From Pegea sp. RAD2-039 (Eukaryota > Chordata > Thaliacea > Salpida > Salpidae), in contig JAQGEQ010000192.1 of the NCBI GenBank assembly GCA_034620365.1, forward strand, positions 2,413,001-2,477,000: a DNA stretch of 64,000 nucleotides. The letters are read 5' to 3'. Position 1 is the stretch's first letter, and every line of letters starts with the position of its first letter. Below the pieces are notes generated by a model. It was given only the letters and a program-made list of their open reading frames with translations. It was not told the DNA's origin and did no database searches. Below, piece after piece: positions 62,001 through 64,000 of the stretch. A program made the position numbers and the translations under genes.

Positions 62001-64000
62001 CTCATAATTTCAATTGTTTTTAACTTGAATGTTTAATTTTAATATTTGTGGTTTTACAGATGGTTTAGATCCTTCTTAAGTAAAATGATACGTTGAAGAA
62101 AAGCACATGATATTAAATAAATAGCAAAGTAAAACTTTATTTTAAATTTTCACACGGTGGAAATATACCATCAGTATGCTTTATCTTACTATTTTTTATA
62201 AAATGTAGTATCACAAGAGATACATTTACGTGCTTTGTCAATAATTATTTGTGTACCAAATTAAAGTAAATAAATCTTTAAATTGTAATAAAAGCTTTCA
62301 ATGTTGACGATATTCAAATTCAACTTAAATTTCAACTTTTAATAAATACATGTAAATTTATCTGTGTATGTTTGGATTCCCAAATACTCGTTTTTAAAAC
62401 GATTGTCTCCTTAAATTACATTGATTAATGGAATTTATTGGTTTATCCTCTAGTTTTTATCTTGTAATCGATGTTGTCACTGACTATTGTTGACTTGCTT
62501 TAACATGTAACTTTAAACTACTCTCAAGTATAATTATTGTAAAGTTCTTATCTGATTAACCAACGGCTTCTTGAAGTGATTCATTGTTTTGCTTTTTACT
62601 AAAGTATTCCATACTTACTTTGATTGCTTATAGGAATTTTATGTTTTCAATTGAACTTACACAACTTTGCTTTTAGTTATCCAAACTTTTCCATGTGAAA
62701 CGGTAAATAAATGAAATGAAAATTGAGGTTAAAGTAATAAATAGAAAATAGTATACCGACTGAACACTTATGAGTATAAGCTAAATGGTTTGAGCTTGTA
62801 AAAGCCGCAATTATTTTGGAATAAGAGATACAATTATGTTCAGTTTTTAAACGTATATTTCTAACAGCGAAAAATTAAGTAAAATTTTAAAGCAAACTTT
62901 TTTATTTGTAAGTTTATAACTAGAAACTTTATCTGAATCCTATTCAAAACTTTATTTAATCTTCAACACTTGATTAAAAATAAATTGATTGTAAGATTTT
63001 AAATTTATAACAAATGATAGATAAAGATTTTTTGTTGAAATTAAATTAATGCTTTTAATCTAGCTTGCAAAATTTAAAGCTCTGTATTTTAATCATTCAA
63101 TTTAGACTGGCAAAGATATTATAATTGGTTACTTTTCCCAGACTTTAATCTTACCATAGAAAAGTTTGCAAAGTTTTTTTAGCCTTGTTGTTAACTTCAA
63201 AAAGATTGTTATTTTTAAGCCTCTGTTATCTTTTCATTTCACTAATTTGTAAGTATCAAGAGCTTACAGTATAAACAAACTCAAGTAATATTTACTAAGC
63301 AACTTTAATTTCAATTGATTCTTTCTAAAAGTATAAGCTTTATCATATTTCTACGGAATAATACTTCCCTTAACCTGGTGTAATTGTAACCATGTACTTA
63401 TGATTTATTCAACTAAAATAAACATAATTATTTGATTTAAGTGTTTGACCTGATTCCGCCAATTTATTTTTATTTAGCTGCATTAATGTCTCTTGTTATA
63501 AGTGGATTGAATTACCCAAGCAAACTTGTTAAGATTATTCAAAATATTTTCATAGATCAATAAAAGTTGAAGTTATGTATGATATTTGGCAAGTTATAAT
63601 GAAATAATTGCATAATGAAATAAAATAAATAGATTAAAAGATAAAGTTTAACGTTTTCCAAAATATTTTAACTTTTTCTAATTATCTTTAAGTAACAATG
63701 TAAGCCAGTTTTTTTATAAACTGAAAATTTATAAATATACATTTTTATAAGTAAGCTTGTAACAATTAAATAAACTTAGTGAAAAGTCAAATAAAAAAGG
63801 TTTTAAGAAGTTCTTAATGTATAGAGTTCAAAGATATTAGCAAAGATTTGATTATTCTTTAATTGCTCGTAATTGTCTGTTGATAAGTCTTGATTTTATA
63901 AATTTTTGATGATTACAACTAAAAACTATGAATAAAATCATACAATGTTATTTAAACTTTATTTATTCTAACTTTATTGAGGTTTTATAATCAAAAACAA
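59055..64000. other. no gene seen
   Basis: Five kb of very AT-rich DNA. Neither strand shows exon-like frames with splice borders, repeats related to those above, or RNA genes. It could be intergenic or a large intron of a gene beyond the right edge. Confidence 0.45.

Noticed and set aside
1..64000. CRISPR arrays, operons or prokaryotic mobile elements
   Set aside because: Spliced animal-type genes throughout; no regularly spaced direct repeats or prokaryotic gene clusters were seen.

Overview
The window is eukaryotic nuclear DNA, AT-rich by eye. It carries multi-exon genes whose many short introns (roughly 50-300 bp) have ordinary GT...AG borders. The gene content is animal: FHIT, LIS1, DRC2/CCDC65, a DPP4-type peptidase, an SLC7 transporter, sphingosine-1-phosphate lyase and a fibulin-like cbEGF protein. 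DRC2 implies motile cilia or flagella. I cannot name the phylum; compact introns, high AT and possible trans-splice acceptors fit several invertebrate lineages. Exons were assembled by hand. For every multi-exon gene that lies wholly in the window the exon lengths sum to an open frame, and almost every junction has a consensus acceptor and a GT donor.

Layout. 1-266 (-) 5' part of FHIT, running off the left edge. 1430-1930 decayed LINE reverse transcriptase. About 2934-4813 (+) MTIF3 with an uncertain 5' end. 6127-7027 (-) four-pass membrane protein. 8256-8740 3' end of a LINE. 9066-9830 two more repeat fragments. 10035-12577 (-) SLC7 light-chain-type amino acid transporter. 15630-17294 (+) sphingosine-1-phosphate lyase, without introns. 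18234-22792 (-) membrane-bound dipeptidyl peptidase, 19 exons. 26074-29866 (+) LIS1, 11 exons. 30740-33675 (-) DRC2, 10 exons, convergent with LIS1. 34.6-39.2 kb repeats and featureless DNA. 39264-44492 (-) and 48000-57839 (+) two large, divergently transcribed, paralogous AT-hook proteins of a family I do not recognise. A complete secreted fibulin-like gene (53814-56426, -) sits inside the 4.9 kb intron 14 of the right-hand paralogue. A possible terminal exon of another minus-strand gene lies at 58716-58905. 59.1-64 kb shows nothing I can call.

The most unusual feature is the head-to-head pair of AT-hook paralogues. They share a QITPxQL motif, an AT-hook, a small helical module and a C-terminal PEGY-LIQT module, but differ strongly at the N terminus and in the acidic middle. 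The remaining genes are individually recognisable housekeeping, adhesion or ciliary genes, and I see no sign that they act in one pathway.
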